Shown: piece by piece, positions 21,956-35,019 of the stretch | Layout of the letters: every line of letters begins with the position of its first letter | How positions within the stretch are numbered: position 1 is the first letter of the stretch | Assembly: GCA_019454045.1 (NCBI GenBank) | Contig: SKCR01001840.1 | Location: forward strand, 84,144 to 148,143 | Origin: Zanthoxylum bungeanum | Taxonomy: Eukaryota; Streptophyta; Magnoliopsida; Sapindales; Rutaceae | Direction: 5' to 3' | Length of the DNA: 64,000 nucleotides | The notes under the pieces: generated by a model | Told to the model about the DNA's origin: nothing | Seen by the model: only the letters and a program-made list of their open reading frames with translations | The model's database searches: none | Made by a program: the position numbers and the translations under genes

Positions 21956-23871
21956 TGTTGGACAATTATGACCCATAGCGTCACTATTTGTAAAAGACAT
22001 TGTGGTTTTTTGTACAAATTAACTATGTAGCAATGGAAATTGCATTTTATCATTTTGTAATTTGATTACTTAAATATATAAATGATAAAAGCCTTTATGA
22101 TTAGTTTCGGATTATAAGATATGAGACAATATCAATCTATAACGGTTTAATCATTAAATATCCCTAGTCGTAGTATTATCGAGACTGGACATCGATAATG
22201 CGGAATAGACTAGTATTGCACTTGTGCGTGTTATGGAAGCGTAACGGCATAGGTTTCATATATTTAAGTATTGGATACTTATGTAAGTGTGATAGGAGGT
22301 TGTGTTTACCGATGGTACGGAAACAGCTTCGCTCTGGATAGACCCCGCAGAATCCCATTGGTAGTATGACTATATGTCTATGGGAATCCAAATCAGGGTA
22401 GGTGTATTTGGTCTTAACCTGAGACTTGCATCGCTAGTACTTGTGACAATCAATACACTTTGGTTTTGGTAGTCCAGGACTTTAACATGTTCTGTGTACA
22501 CCTCTTCTGGGTTTATTGAGAATCATAGTGTACTGGGTGTGATGTCAAGACGGATGTATCACATCAGTCATATGGAGATGATGATCACGCAGGGATACAG
22601 AACTGGTACTCTAATTGGTTGCAACCATCGGGATAATATGACATGGTCATGATTATTCGATTAAAAAGACTAGTTGCTTATGATCTGATATATGCTTCAT
22701 ACGGGGCAGACACTATTCCAGCCCCAGACCTTGCATGTGACCATCCGATACTAGATCGAAATACGCAATACTACGTATACTACGCCTGACATAGATTATA
22801 TATTCCTTTAAGAATATTTCTGGAGAATTGGGTAGGCACGGTGCTTTGCTAGAAGCCAACCATGTCTCGTAAATCGGTAAAAATGTAGTACTAGGTACGT
22901 ACGTGTTCAGATAGTCCGACGACCGGATTTACTGCCAATATATCCAGGGATCTCATGGGTCGCTTCCCGAAGATTCACCGATGACGTATGATTCGAACAT
23001 AATTAATCTAGGATTAATTGGGAGAGATTTTATTTGGGAGAAAATACTATTTGAAGAGAGAGAACGATTAATTTGGAATTAATCGATAAAATAATATATT
23101 CGATATATTAAACGAAATTAGATTTCGACGCATAATTAAAATTGGATTTTAATTCGGGCAAACAAATTAATTTAGAATTAATTCACGAGCGATGTGAATA
23201 GTAATTTTGCTATGCATAATTATTTAATTACGTCACAACGGAAAAATTCATTAATTCGGAATTAGCGAACCCGAGCCCGGGAGTGTTTGCGGGCCCACTC
23301 AGATTTTGAATTCAAGTGGAGCCCACATGTCACATCACAAGTCACATCACCTAGTCACTTTGCCTAACTTTTTGGTGATGGAATTTGGTGATGAAATGAT
23401 GGTGACTTGTAAGACACACAAGTGTGTAAGTAATGATTGACTTAATACCAAATATTTGGTATATCTTTCCTTTTGATTTTTGAAATCAAATTAAAAAGTC
23501 AAGACATCCATTCTCTCTCTCACCATTCACGCCCACTTCACATTTTTCTCTCCTATTCCTTTTCTTCACTTAGCCGTGAGTTACAAAGGGAAATATAAAA
23601 AGTTTATTGCAAATTTTCTAAGTGCTAGCACACAAAGGAATCATATAAGGTGATAGGGAAACCTTTCCCATTGAGCTTGGAATCAACATCAAAGCTTGGA
23701 GATTGGATTTCAACTTCAAAAGATGAGCTTGGCCGAAACTTCAAGGAGTAAGGTTTCCTATTTGACGCATTCAACATCCGATCCAAGTGAGTATTATTCC
23801 GAAAATTCTTCTTTGAGTATTCACATGTTTCATTGCTTAAATTGATCTTGGGACATCTTAGAAACCAAACA
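21956..23871 (+). mobile_element. Copia-B 3' LTR
   Basis: Full-length LTR (1.92 kb) starting TGTTGGACAATTATGACC after the polypurine tract ccaagtgggagat, and ending aaaccaaaca. It is followed immediately by a further truncated LTR copy. Confidence 0.88.
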
Positions 23872-25258
23872 AATACTACGTATACTACGCCTGACAAAGA
23901 TAATGTATTCAGTGGAAGAATATTTCTGGAGAATTGGGTAGGCACGGTGCTTTGCTAGAAGCCAACCATGTCTTGTAAATCGGTAAGAACATGGTACCAG
24001 GTATGCACGTATTCGGATAACCCGATAACCGTATTTACTGCCAACATATCCAGGGATCTCTTGGGTCGCATCCCAAAGAATCACCGATGATGTTTGACTC
24101 GAACAATAGTAATCTGGGATTAATTAAGAGAGAGAATATTAATCTGGGATTAATAAAGAGAGAAAATTAATATGGGATTAATTACGGAAAGAATTAATCT
24201 GGGATTAATTATCAGAGAAAGAATTAATCTGGGATTAATTGCGTTGAGAATTTATCTGGGATTAAATTCTTCGATGGGAGAGAACGCGATTAATTTGGAA
24301 TTAATCGGTAAAATAAATTTAATAGTTAAATTAGATTTTACTATTTCGTTTATTTAATTGGGCTAAATAATATATATTAGATATATTAATTGAAATCGGA
24401 TTTCAACGGAAAATTAAATTGGATTTTAATTTTAGCGAACGAATTAATTTGGAATTAATTCGCGAGCGATTTTCGTAATAATTTTACTGGGTATTATTAT
24501 TTAATTAAATTAGATTTAATTGTGCCACGACGGAAAATTCGTTTAATCGGATTAAACGAATCCGAGCCCGAAAGTGTGTTGAGCAAGCCCACTTGAATTT
24601 TGAATTTAAAGTGGGGCCCACTTCACTTACATCATTAGTAATCTTTGATGATAGATATGAGTGATGGGTTTTGGTAGAATCTTATAAAACACTCAACACA
24701 TTTATTTTGGAAATTAACATCTCTCTCTCCATGCATTTGGCCGAATGGCCTTTAATGCTCTTGGCCGAATGGCCACAAAATTAAGAAAAGAAGAATTGGC
24801 CGAAAAGTGGCTTTTAAATTCTTTAATGAAAATGCCGAAAGCAGCTTTGTTTTTAGAAATAGAAAGCAGCTTTGCCTCTGTTTCTTTTTGAATTGGGCGA
24901 GAAGCATTTGTTCTTTTTGGACAAAGGTCGAATGGTCTGCAAAATGAACATAGGCCGAATGGCCTCCAAAATCAAGCAAGGCCGAATGGCTTCTGATTTG
25001 ATCAGCTTGGCCGATTGATTCCCTTTCTCTCTCGGACAAATTGTTTCTCCTTGGGAGATAAAATTTGTTCCATTTGTTCTTGCTAGCATATATGGGAGTC
25101 AAATGAAGGTGATAGGGATACTCACCCATGAGCTTGGAAGCTTCAACATCCATGAAAAGTTTTGAACTCAACCGATCAATGTAAGTCCTCCGCAACTTAT
25201 TTTTTATTTTATTCACACACGAATCACGCTTGGAGATCCCGTGGCATGTCTAGGACAC
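23872..25258 (+). mobile_element. Truncated LTR of the copia family (divergent subtype)
   Basis: The sequence begins in the middle of the LTR (aatactacgtatactacgcc) and continues to an end resembling ...catgtctaggaca. It differs from the other copies in its 3' third (repeated 'ttggccgaatggcc' phrases, 24735-25015) and in an expanded palindromic motif at 24108-24262. No target duplication was found. Confidence 0.7.
24108..24262 (+). repeat. Amplified palindromic motif attaatctgggattaat
   Basis: Six spaced copies of an AATTAATCTGGGATTAATT-like imperfect palindrome, separated by purine-rich agagagaaa linkers. Other LTR copies in this window carry two or three copies at the same place. Confidence 0.75.
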
Positions 25259-25399
25259 TTACACACATATGCTACTCGACTTGAGGAGATTCCTATTGAC
25301 GGTGGTGTGTACTTCCAACTATTAGGAATCACTAGTGAGTTATTCAATAGTCGGTCCAACCAATACCCATATGTCTATACGAGCTTCCAAAGCTCATGG
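25259..25399 (-). other. Unclassified repeat segment (left of solo LTR)
   Basis: Together with 27455-27769 this forms one sequence interrupted by the solo LTR at 25400. No reading frame. The far part (27600-27830) recurs in inverted orientation at 55579-55794. It may be LTR sequence of another element; this is unproven. Confidence 0.35.
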
Positions 25400-27454
25400 T
25401 GTTGGACAATTATGACCCATAGCGTCACTATTTGTACAGATCACGGAGTTGTTGTACAAATTAAATATGTGAAAAAGGAGATTGCACTCTTATCATTTGT
25501 GATTAGATCACCTAGATATATAAATGATAGGAGGTCCCTATGATTTGTTCCTTGATTGAGAATGATATGAGACAGTATTAATCCACGAAGGATAAATCAT
25601 TAAATATCCCTAGTCAGAGTATTATCGAGATTTGACATCGATGAATACGTAAAAGACTAGTATTACACTTGTGCGCGTTGTGAGGGCATAACGACATAGT
25701 TCTCATAAATTTGGGTATAGGATACTCATACAAGTGTAATAGGAGGTTGTGTTTCACCGATGGTATGGGAAACAGCTTCGCTCTGGATAGACCCCCTCAC
25801 AATTCTATTGGTAGTATGACTATGTGTCTATGGAAATCCGAAATCAGGGTAGGTGTCTTTGGTCTTAACCTGAGACTTGCACCGCTAATGCATACGACAA
25901 TCAATATACTTTGGTTGAGGTCGTCCAGGGCTTTAACCGGTTTCTATGTACGCCAATTCTGGGTATATCGAGAATCGTAGTGTGTTGGGTGTGATGCCAA
26001 GACGGAAGTGTCACTCCAGTCATATGGAGTTGATGATCGCGCAGGTATACAGAACTGGTTCTCTATAAAGGTTGCAACCGTCGGGATAATATGACTTGGT
26101 CATGATTATCCGATATTAAAGAGACTAGTTGCTCGTAATCCGATATATGCTTCGTACAGGGCAGACATTGTACCAGCCCCAGGCCTTGCATGTGATCATC
26201 CGATACTGGATCGAAATACGCAATACTACGTATACTACGCCTGATACAGATCCTTTATTCCTGTAAGGAAATTTCCGGAGAATTGGGTAGGCATGGCGCT
26301 TTGCTAGAGGCCAATCTTCTCTTGTAAATCGGTATAAACGTAGTACGAGGTACTTACGTGTTCGGATAGTCTGACGACCGAATTTACTGCCAACATATCC
26401 GGGGATCTCATGGGTCGCTTCCCAAAGATTCACCGATGACGTATGACTCGCACTCTAAATTAATCTGGGATTAATAAGATGAGAGAGAAAATTAATCTGG
26501 GATTAATTGCAGAGATATTTTATGTGGGATAAAATATAATTAAAGAGAGATAATGATTAATTTGGAATTAATCGATAAATTAATATATTTGATATATTAA
26601 ACGAAATTGGATTTCGACGCGGAATTAAAATTAGATTTTAATTCGGGCGAGCGAATTAATTTAGAATTAATTCGTTATCGACGTGAATAGTGACTTCGCT
26701 AGGCGTAATCATTTAATTACGACGCAACGGAAAATTCATTAATTTGGAATTAGCGAACCCGAGCCCGAGATTATTTACGAGCGCATTCGCATTTCGAATT
26801 TGAGCGCGGCACGTCAAATCAAGCGTCAAATCGCTAGTCGTATCTAGCGTCACATCAAGCGTCAAATCACTTGTCACTTTGAGTGATGTGACTTGACAAC
26901 TTGATTGACTTGTGTGATGTGAATAGTTGATGTGGTGGTTAGCAAAACTTAAATGCCATTTGATTTTTTGGAAAAACAAAAATGGAAAATCAATTTTAGA
27001 AATTGATTAAGTGTATATGATACACTTTTTAGCCAAAACACACAACATTTTTATCTCTCCTCTATTTTCCCTCTTCTCTCCTCACGCCATTTTCTTCTTC
27101 ACTGCTTCTGGTTTTTGCCGTGAACCAAGGAAGAAAAAGGGAAGCAAGAGTTGGATTTTTGTGGCAAAAATCGCAAGTGCTAGCACACTACGAGACATGC
27201 AAATGTGATAGGGAAGTCCACCCATGAGCTGGGAATCACCACGACAAAGCTTGGAGCTCAAATTCTTGGTGATCAAAACTGAAAACAGTGGACTACAAGC
27301 AATGGACTGCCGAACCAGTGAGGAGCAGAATCTGAAATTTTTGTTGCCTCCGCGTCGCTCAACCGATCGATGTAAGTATTCTGCGACTTCTCGATTGTAT
27401 TCACACATGTTCATGCTTGATTTATGATCCTTGGGACCTAGATAATCTCCAACA
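25400..27454 (+). mobile_element. Solo copia LTR
   Basis: Complete LTR (2.06 kb) from TGTTGGACAATTATGACC to ataatctccaaca. The flanking five bases are catgg (25395-25399) and aatgg (27455-27459), a duplication with one mismatch. No internal copia sequence. Confidence 0.88.
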
Positions 27455-27769
27455 AATGGTACATCTAGTTAAGCCATTGGAAGTCCAATTCTAATATACG
27501 ACATGTGCTAGTCTTATAGGTTATAGGAATTCGACCGTATTCCAAAACCAATGACTAAGAATATATATACTTTAAGAATAATTTACAATAGTAATACTTA
27601 TCCCAATGTCGGACCACCAAGTGTCTAATATTACTACAAGACTATTCTAAGGTCGATGTCATTCTTAGCATATCTATACATCAATCTAATACGCATAATG
27701 ACAATACTATTAATAAGATTTGAAATGAAAATGTAGTTATTTTAGTAATAAATAATAAAATATAATGTA
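27455..27769. other. Unclassified repeat segment (right of solo LTR)
   Basis: AT-rich sequence without a gene. About 27600-27830 matches the reverse complement of 55579-55794, including the run around ttggagcg and an AT-rich core. In this copy it adjoins the Myb/SANT-like remnant. Confidence 0.4.
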
Positions 27770-27883
27770 CTATACATTATCTGGATTGGCGCTCCAAGCA
27801 TCAAATCCAACACCATTAGCATCACGCAATCCCCTATTGACAGCATCCAACAAGAGGTGCAACGACTCATTCATATCATGCAT
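27770..27883 (-). pseudogene. Myb/SANT-like N-terminal fragment, copy 1
   Basis: A 37-codon frame reading MHDMNESLHLLLDAVNRG and onward. It resembles the start of plant Myb/SANT-like domains found in PIF/Harbinger-type transposons and related host proteins (recognised by eye, not by search). After ...RDANG the frame runs into the unclassified repeat (FDAWSANPDN) and stops. The second copy at 49879-49995 continues instead with SKQNVERLILPR, the expected domain continuation. So copy 1 is disrupted at this point. Confidence 0.5.
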
Positions 27884-28925
27884 GATACAAGATTCATAAT
27901 TATCTTTCTCTTTGCAATTTCCTTTGTTATTTCATTGTTCTGAATCCCCCATTTAAATTACTACTACAACACATGTAAGAAATTATTAATAGAATTTTAA
28001 ATAGTTCATTAGCAACCATACCAAGACATGAGAACATCTCAACAATTGCGTTTGATAATTCAATTCAATTTTTTAGAATTTTAAGAGTTTGACGCCATCA
28101 GTTAAAAAAGACAAAATGAAGGCTCATTATCTGATAAAATTATTCATATATAAACAATATGTCAATCTTAATCTATGAGCTTACATAAAATTGGCACATA
28201 CTATGCAATAATTCCATTAGAGCAGCCAAAACTTTTATCAAAACCTAATTCTTGTTTGTGTTTTACAGGCAATACCAAATTCCCAATCTTTTTAAATGAC
28301 AAATTATCCAAGAAGCCAACTTTACCAAATCAAACCACTAAACACTCTTTTAACTTTAGAACATAGAAACATTAATCACTTCTCACCAAACTACTTCAGC
28401 AACTAACACTAGATAATCAATCAAGTTCTCGAGTGAAAAGGACATAACAACCAAATCGCCAAACTGACAGTAAAATCAATTAACATAAACTGGTGGAAAC
28501 AATATTGTTGGGAAAAAGTTAACACTAGTCTGTCTATTTTTCATCCACAAATAAAAACTGATCCACACATAATAAAAATTAGAACAATAAGTACCTTATT
28601 CTCAAAGACTTTACAAGTATGTTCTTCTTCTCTTCCTTAACAGCCAAAAAAATCTCATGTTAAAAGTCTGATGGGTTAGGGTGAGATTTTTTATAGGGTT
28701 TGATATTTATACATTCCACTAAAAAGTCTCACACAATTACACATATAAAAAAATCCTTCAAAATTAGCAAGTTTTTCAATATCATAAGAATTTTTATTAT
28801 TTGTTTAAAGTCCTGATTAAATACCATTAGATTTGAACACCCTCTTTAAAAAGTCCTAATAATCTTTTAAAACTAAAAATAATCTTTTAAAATCTCAATT
28901 CAATACACCCTTCTTAATCTCATCT
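27818..28925 (-). repeat. Harbinger-like remnant, copy 1
   Basis: About 1.1 kb that recurs in the same orientation at 49926-51640. Read on the minus strand it starts gggtgtattgaattgag near 28912, resembling a terminal inverted repeat, runs through a non-coding region and reaches the Myb/SANT-like ATG. The order TIR, leader, Myb-like ORF matches a truncated PIF/Harbinger-type element, with transposase missing (inference). Confidence 0.5.
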
Positions 28926-28948
28926 CATTAAATTTTCTATGGTGTATA

Positions 28949-30866
28949 TGTTGGGATATATGTCCTAGAGCTTCATGTATTGTAAACAGAATTGATTATT
29001 GTAATAATGATAAATGCATTATTCATTTATCAAATTTGTTTGATTTAAATCGCATTTTATCCAATTGTCTTGTTTACCTTGATTACTTTTTTATCTTCAG
29101 ACTTAATGTATGTTTGATGCACAAGAGGATTTAAGTCTGAAGTTAGTAATCTAAATAGTCCATAAAGAGCAAACAAAAATGGTACTTTGTTTGTGGTTTA
29201 TCTATAGCTGCAGTCCATTCTATATTTGTATGACGACCTTGATCCGTGATCGTTCATGTAGTGACATGGGAATGAAAGCACCTTGTATGATGAGATCATA
29301 TAGGACTGGACTCAGATAAATATGAATTTCTCTTAATATCTGTTAACCGAAGAAATTTATTTTATCTAATAGATAGTCATATATGGATTCGATCTTAATC
29401 CTGAGTGTACTACGAACTCTTGCATGTCAGGCTATGTCCTTTGATTTACTATGGTGAGGTTGGTGTAGCATTCCCGACCAATAACTATGTATTTTGGGGA
29501 TATGGTTTGGTGTGCAGCTGGGAACATTTTATATAGATATGGAATTCACTCCTTAATAGAAGTAGAATAATATATCTTTTAAGAGTTGATTCGGGACTTG
29601 AACAATTTGAGCGCTCAAATCTTCTATTACGAATAGAAAGTTTTATATTCATAATTGTTATGAATTAATTATTTATTATAGAATCAATGGTGCTTAAGAG
29701 ACAAAATATTTAGAGGGGTATAACAGACTTTTGACCCGGCTCTATTTATGAGATATTCATGAAGGGCTATATCCATATATAATGACTATATCGATGGACA
29801 CCGAAGTTGTTCGGCTTATATTTTCCATCTACGGTAACGAGAGTTCAATTTCGAGTTTTTAGTGGAATAACGCGGAGTTAATAATTCTTAATATTTGATT
29901 AAAGAATTTAATTAATATTTCAGGATTATTGGAGCTCGGAACCGTAGGTCCATTTGGTCCCTGTGCTACCTCGATTAACTGTAGCAAACCTAATATAATT
30001 AGATTGTCTAATAATATCCTCACATTATATTTATATATTATTAATAAGATTAATAATATATTTTATCACAAATGAAAACTATGTTAAATTAGTTTAACTT
30101 AATATTTTCTAGAATTCTTTGATTATGAGATAATCAAATCATGAGATAATTATTACATCACAATTAAGCTTATGACATCATTATTAAGATAATGAATTTT
30201 AAATTGTCTTGGAGACAAAACCCAATGGCTTGCCATGCCCTCCAACAATTTATGTCTAAGATTAAGTATGACCTAGTTGCTTTTATTTTTCTATTTCACA
30301 TGTCTTTGGACGATAATCCATTCCTTTGTGTTTGCCATTACCATTCAATGGCATGTGAAGGATTTGTGATAAGAATTGTTGGCTTCTATAAGAGAATATA
30401 ATCTCTACCATCTCATTTGATTGGTTAAAGGGTTAGCATTTTTCATTCTTTCACACAAGTGCTATAGAGAGAAAAGAGAGAGAGTTCAAACATTCACAAT
30501 TGTTGTGAGAGTGTTTGAAAATTCTAAAAGCCTAAACACAATTTTATGACAATACAACTTCATTCTCTAAATTTTTTAGAGTTTGATTTTATATTTCTCT
30601 AAAAAGTTTAGAGTTGTTCTTTGTGAGTGAAGCTCATACTTCGATTTATTGGTTTCGAGTCATAGTTCAGAAGATCGGGTGTTTGATCCAAGTGTTGGAC
30701 ATCAAAGGAAACTCATCTACATCAAAGGAGCAAAATCCATTCTCCAAGTGTTGGAGAATTTTAGCTACAACGAAAATGAGAAGGCAAAGAAAATTTTAAA
30801 GGTCCATACAAGAGCCGATGCCCACATTAGTAACTTTTTCTGCGCTAAGGAAAGCCGTTTCCTATA
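28949..30866 (+). mobile_element. Candidate solo LTR of an unrelated copia-like element
   Basis: Starts TGTTGGGATATATGTCC and has the makeup of a long LTR: AT-rich U3, a plausible leader after ataagagaatataatc (about 30390), then a GA-rich stretch (agagagaaaagagagagag). GTATA occurs on both sides (28944-28948, 30867-30871). The right end (cctata) is not a canonical CA end, so the boundary may be eroded or the call wrong. No reading frame of note. Confidence 0.5.
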
Positions 30867-31096
30867 GTATATTTACGACAAATTTAGAAAATTGACCAAT
30901 TAAATTTTCTCATTTCAAAATTAACCCAACTTTGAAAAATATTTTTATTGACCAAAGAAAAATTTTCCGGACCAAATTACCTTCAAATTTAACCTAGGGG
31001 TTTAGCGAGTGTCCAAGGGCCTAAGCTTCAGCGAGGACGCCCAGGGATTTAGCAGGCGCCCAGGAGCCTCAACTTCAGCGGGCGCCCATGGGCCTC

Positions 31097-33162
31097 TGTT
31101 GGACAATTATGACCCAAAGCGTCACTATTTGTACAGATCATGGTGTTGTTGTACAAATTAACTATGTGACAAAGGAGATTGCACTCTTATCATTGTGATT
31201 AGATCACCTAGATGTATAAATGATAGGAGGTCCCTATGATTTTTTCCTGGATGGAGAATGATATGAGACAGTATCAGTCCACGAATGATAAATCATTAAA
31301 TATCCCTAGTCAGAGTATTATCGAGATTGGACATCGATAAATACGTAAAAGACTAGTATTACACTTGTGCGCGTTGTGAGGGCACAACGACATAGTTCTC
31401 ATATTTGGGTATAGGATACTCATGCAAGTGTAATAGGAGGTTGTGTTTTACCGATGGTACGGGAAACAGCTTCGCTCTGGATAGACCCCCTCGGAATTCC
31501 ATTGGCAGTATGACTATGTGTCTATGGAAGTCCGAAATCAGGGTAGGTGTATTTGGTCTTAACCTGAGACTTGCACCGCTAATACTTGCGACAATCAATA
31601 TACTTTGGTTGAGGTCGTCCAGGGCTTTAACAGGTTCTGTGTACGCCAATGCTGGGTATATTGAGAATCGTAGTGTGTTGGGTGTGATGTCAAGACGGAA
31701 GTGTCACTCCAGTCATATGGAGATGATGGTCACGTAGGATACGGTACTGGTTCTCTCTAAGTACTGCAGTCATCGGGATAATATGACTAGGTCATAGTTA
31801 TCCGATATAGAGACTAGTTACCATACATCTGACATGTGCTTCGTACGGGACAGACACAATTCCAGCCTCAGGCCTAGCATGTGATCATTCGATACTGGAC
31901 AGAAATACGCAATACCATGTATACTACGCCTGATACAGATCCTTTATTCCTGTAAGGATATTTCCGGAGAATTGGGTAGACATGGCGCTTTGCTAGAGGC
32001 CAACATTGTCTTGTAATCGGTATAAACGTAGTACGAGGTACTTACGTGTTCGGATAGTCCGACGACCCGATTTACTGCCAACATATCCGGGGATCTCATG
32101 GGTCGCTTCCCGAAGATTCACCGATGACATATGACTCGCACTTTAATTAATCTAGGATTAATTTAAATGAGAGAGAAAATTAATCTGGGATTAATTACAG
32201 AGATATTTTATCTGGAATAAAATATCAATTAAAGAGAGAGAACGATTAATTTGGAATTAATCGATAAAATAATATATTTGATATATTATACCAAATTGGA
32301 TTTCGACGCTGAATTAAAATTAGATTTTAATTCGGGCGAACGAATTAATTTAGAATTAATTCGTTAGCGACGTGAATTGTGATTTCGCTAGGCGTAATCA
32401 TTTAATTACGACGCAACGGAAAATTCGTTAATTTGGAATTAGCGAACCCGAGCCCGGGATTGTTTGTGAGCGCATTTGTATTTCGAATTCGAGTGCGGCA
32501 CGCAAGTCAATTCAAGCGTCAAATCATAAGTCACGTCAAACGTCAAATCACATGTCACTTTGAGTGATGTGACATTTGATAGATTGATGTGAGTTGATGT
32601 GAGAAGAAAGAAAGCATTAAATGCTTTGCTTTTTGAAAATGAAAAAGTAAATGGTTTATTAATTTTTTGGAAAATATAAAAACCTAATACATTTTTCTTT
32701 TTCCTCTCTCTCTCTTTACGGTTTCACAAGTTTTTGGAGCCAAATATTGTTCATCTTTTCTCCCGGTCGAATGGCCATATCTCTTCTGTTTTTCTTTTGG
32801 TTTGACCGAAAATGGCAAGAAGAGATGTGATGATTTTTGTGGCAAAGAACATCACAAGTGTTAGCACACCTTTGGAGATATACCAAGGTGATAGGGAAGT
32901 GTTTTCATGAGCATGGAATCAACAAAAGCTTGGAGCTTCAAAGGACATCCATGGCCGTTTCTTAGATGAGGAAAACCACCCACTGCCGAGTTGAGCAGCC
33001 CACTACCGAGCTTCACCACACGAAAGGAGGGCAGTTCGTTTTGGTTCTTCACTTCGTAGCATCTCAACTGATCCATGTGAGTTTTTCCGCACCTCCTTTG
33101 ATTGTATTTACACTTGTTTCATGCTTGATAAATGATCTTGGGAAGCTTTGAGTAGACCAACA
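31097..33162 (+). mobile_element. Solo copia LTR in the foldback element
   Basis: Complete 2.07-kb LTR (TGTTGGACAATT...GACCAACA) with perfect duplication GCCTC (31092-31096, 33163-33167). It interrupts a GC-rich repeat unit of the foldback element. Confidence 0.95.
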
Positions 33163-33486
33163 GCCTCAACGTCAGCGGGCGCCCAGAGACCTCAGCGTCA
33201 GCGGACGCTTGTTTGAATTAAGTATAGATTTCTCGTTAAAAATAGGAAAACTATCCCTATTTTATTATAAACAAAGTCAATTGGTATAATTTGATCATTT
33301 GTGATCTGCATTCCCTGGCCAACGAGCCATGGGTTACTGATGTAATTGTTCAAGCTTCTACTTAGCTAGCATTTGGTATGTTAACGAATGTCTCGGATGT
33401 GCCCGCACTGGCGCCCGCGTGAGCGCCTTTAGAAGCTGAGGCCCTCGGGTGCTCGCGCCCGTTGAAGTCCATAGGTGCCCTCTAAG

Positions 33487-34409
33487 TGATGTGATCCAGA
33501 ATGAGCTCTATTTGTTGGGCCAAGTTAACTTGAAGTTGTGGCTGATTACATGGCTTGGTCAGATTGATGTATTTGAGCCTTTTTTGTGGATTTGAAAGAT
33601 TCCTTGGGTTCTGGAGTTTAGTCCATGCATGAGACTTTATATGAAGGCTTTATTATGTCTAAGGTAAGAATAGAATGGGTCTTGGAAGTACATGGACTGC
33701 CTTGATTGATTTCGGACTTAATTTCTGAATGGTGCATTAGTAGTGGCAAGATTTGCGTATTCTTCATATTTTGGATGTAACGTTCTCATCCGATGTCTGA
33801 TTCTAGTGATTCAAGTTGCATTGGAAAGAGGAATCATGGATATAAAACTTTGTAGTTTACATCAAAGTCCAATTCAGAAGCCTTCTTGATCAAAATACAG
33901 AAGCAAGTTATCCCTACAGTTTTTATGTTTCATATTTTTAAGGTTATGCGATGTTTAAGTGCTGGGCTGAACTTTAATTAAATTAGAAAGCCCATGCACG
34001 AAATTTTAAAGTATTTTATGTGTTATTGGGTTTATTTTACTAGGGTTTTATTACATTTGGGTAGAATTAGGGTTAGCCACCTGTTTAAATGGACATTATT
34101 CATTGTAATTAAGAATAAATTAAGAACATATTTTTTTACAAAATAAAGTGACGTGTGTCATCTTGAGGGAGTGGATTATTCCTTGGTTCTACAGAAAAAA
34201 AGCTTATCAACGTGTGGCAATTGTTGTTGTGTTGTATCGATGTTCAAGATTCTCCAAAGAAATAAAGAAAGCTTCTTAAGGGTAAGGTTCCTTAAGGGCT
34301 GAACTTGATCTTGGAAGGATTTTTCCTTACAAAAATCAAGATTCGCGGTTCTTGGGGATTAGAAAATGTGGAGGGGTTTTCTTAGCTTGTTCCGGGCAGG
34401 TTCTTATCA
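33487..34409 (+). repeat. Gypsy-4 5' LTR
   Basis: 923 bp ending caggttcttatca. It aligns throughout with 36124-37011; the right copy is slightly shorter through small deletions. Confidence 0.92.
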
Positions 34410-35019
34410 TTTGATATCAAGAGCTCAGGGTTCTAAGGTCAAGATTTCTATATCTTTATCGTTTTATGAAGTCTTCATATTACTTTTTTTGTCTCTTCTA
34501 ATTTCAATTTTTTTTGTTTATTTTTTTGTGTTTTTCATGTTTATGACTGAATCTTGGATGTTATTATAATTTTCTTGCATGGTAATAGCATATATGATTC
34601 AATTCCTGGGGTTTTTGAGTCAATTAGGTCGAATTTGTCTGTAATTTTCGGATTAGTTCGGTCAGAATTTTTCAGCCGCGCACTGATGTTAAAATGGCTG
34701 TGACTTTTGATCTAGAAAGAGATACAAGACCCATAATATATCGATTTATACCTACGAGAGGCGAGGAATTCATTAGTGGTTGGTCGCACTCATTCCGTTT
34801 ACATTCTGAGTCTCAAAATCTCTTTCAAACAATAGTTACTAATTCTGTCCAGTTTTAGTTCAGTTTGTGTTTTGTTTTGCTTTTGGTGTTTTCTTAGTTA
34901 GTTTCTTTGTGTTTGTTTTCATATTTTCTTAGTTATTCTTTGAGTCTTTAATGATTATTGGTGTCTTTCAAGTAAGAGGTTGATTTATATACATAATCTG
35001 ATGGATAAAAGGGTATTTA

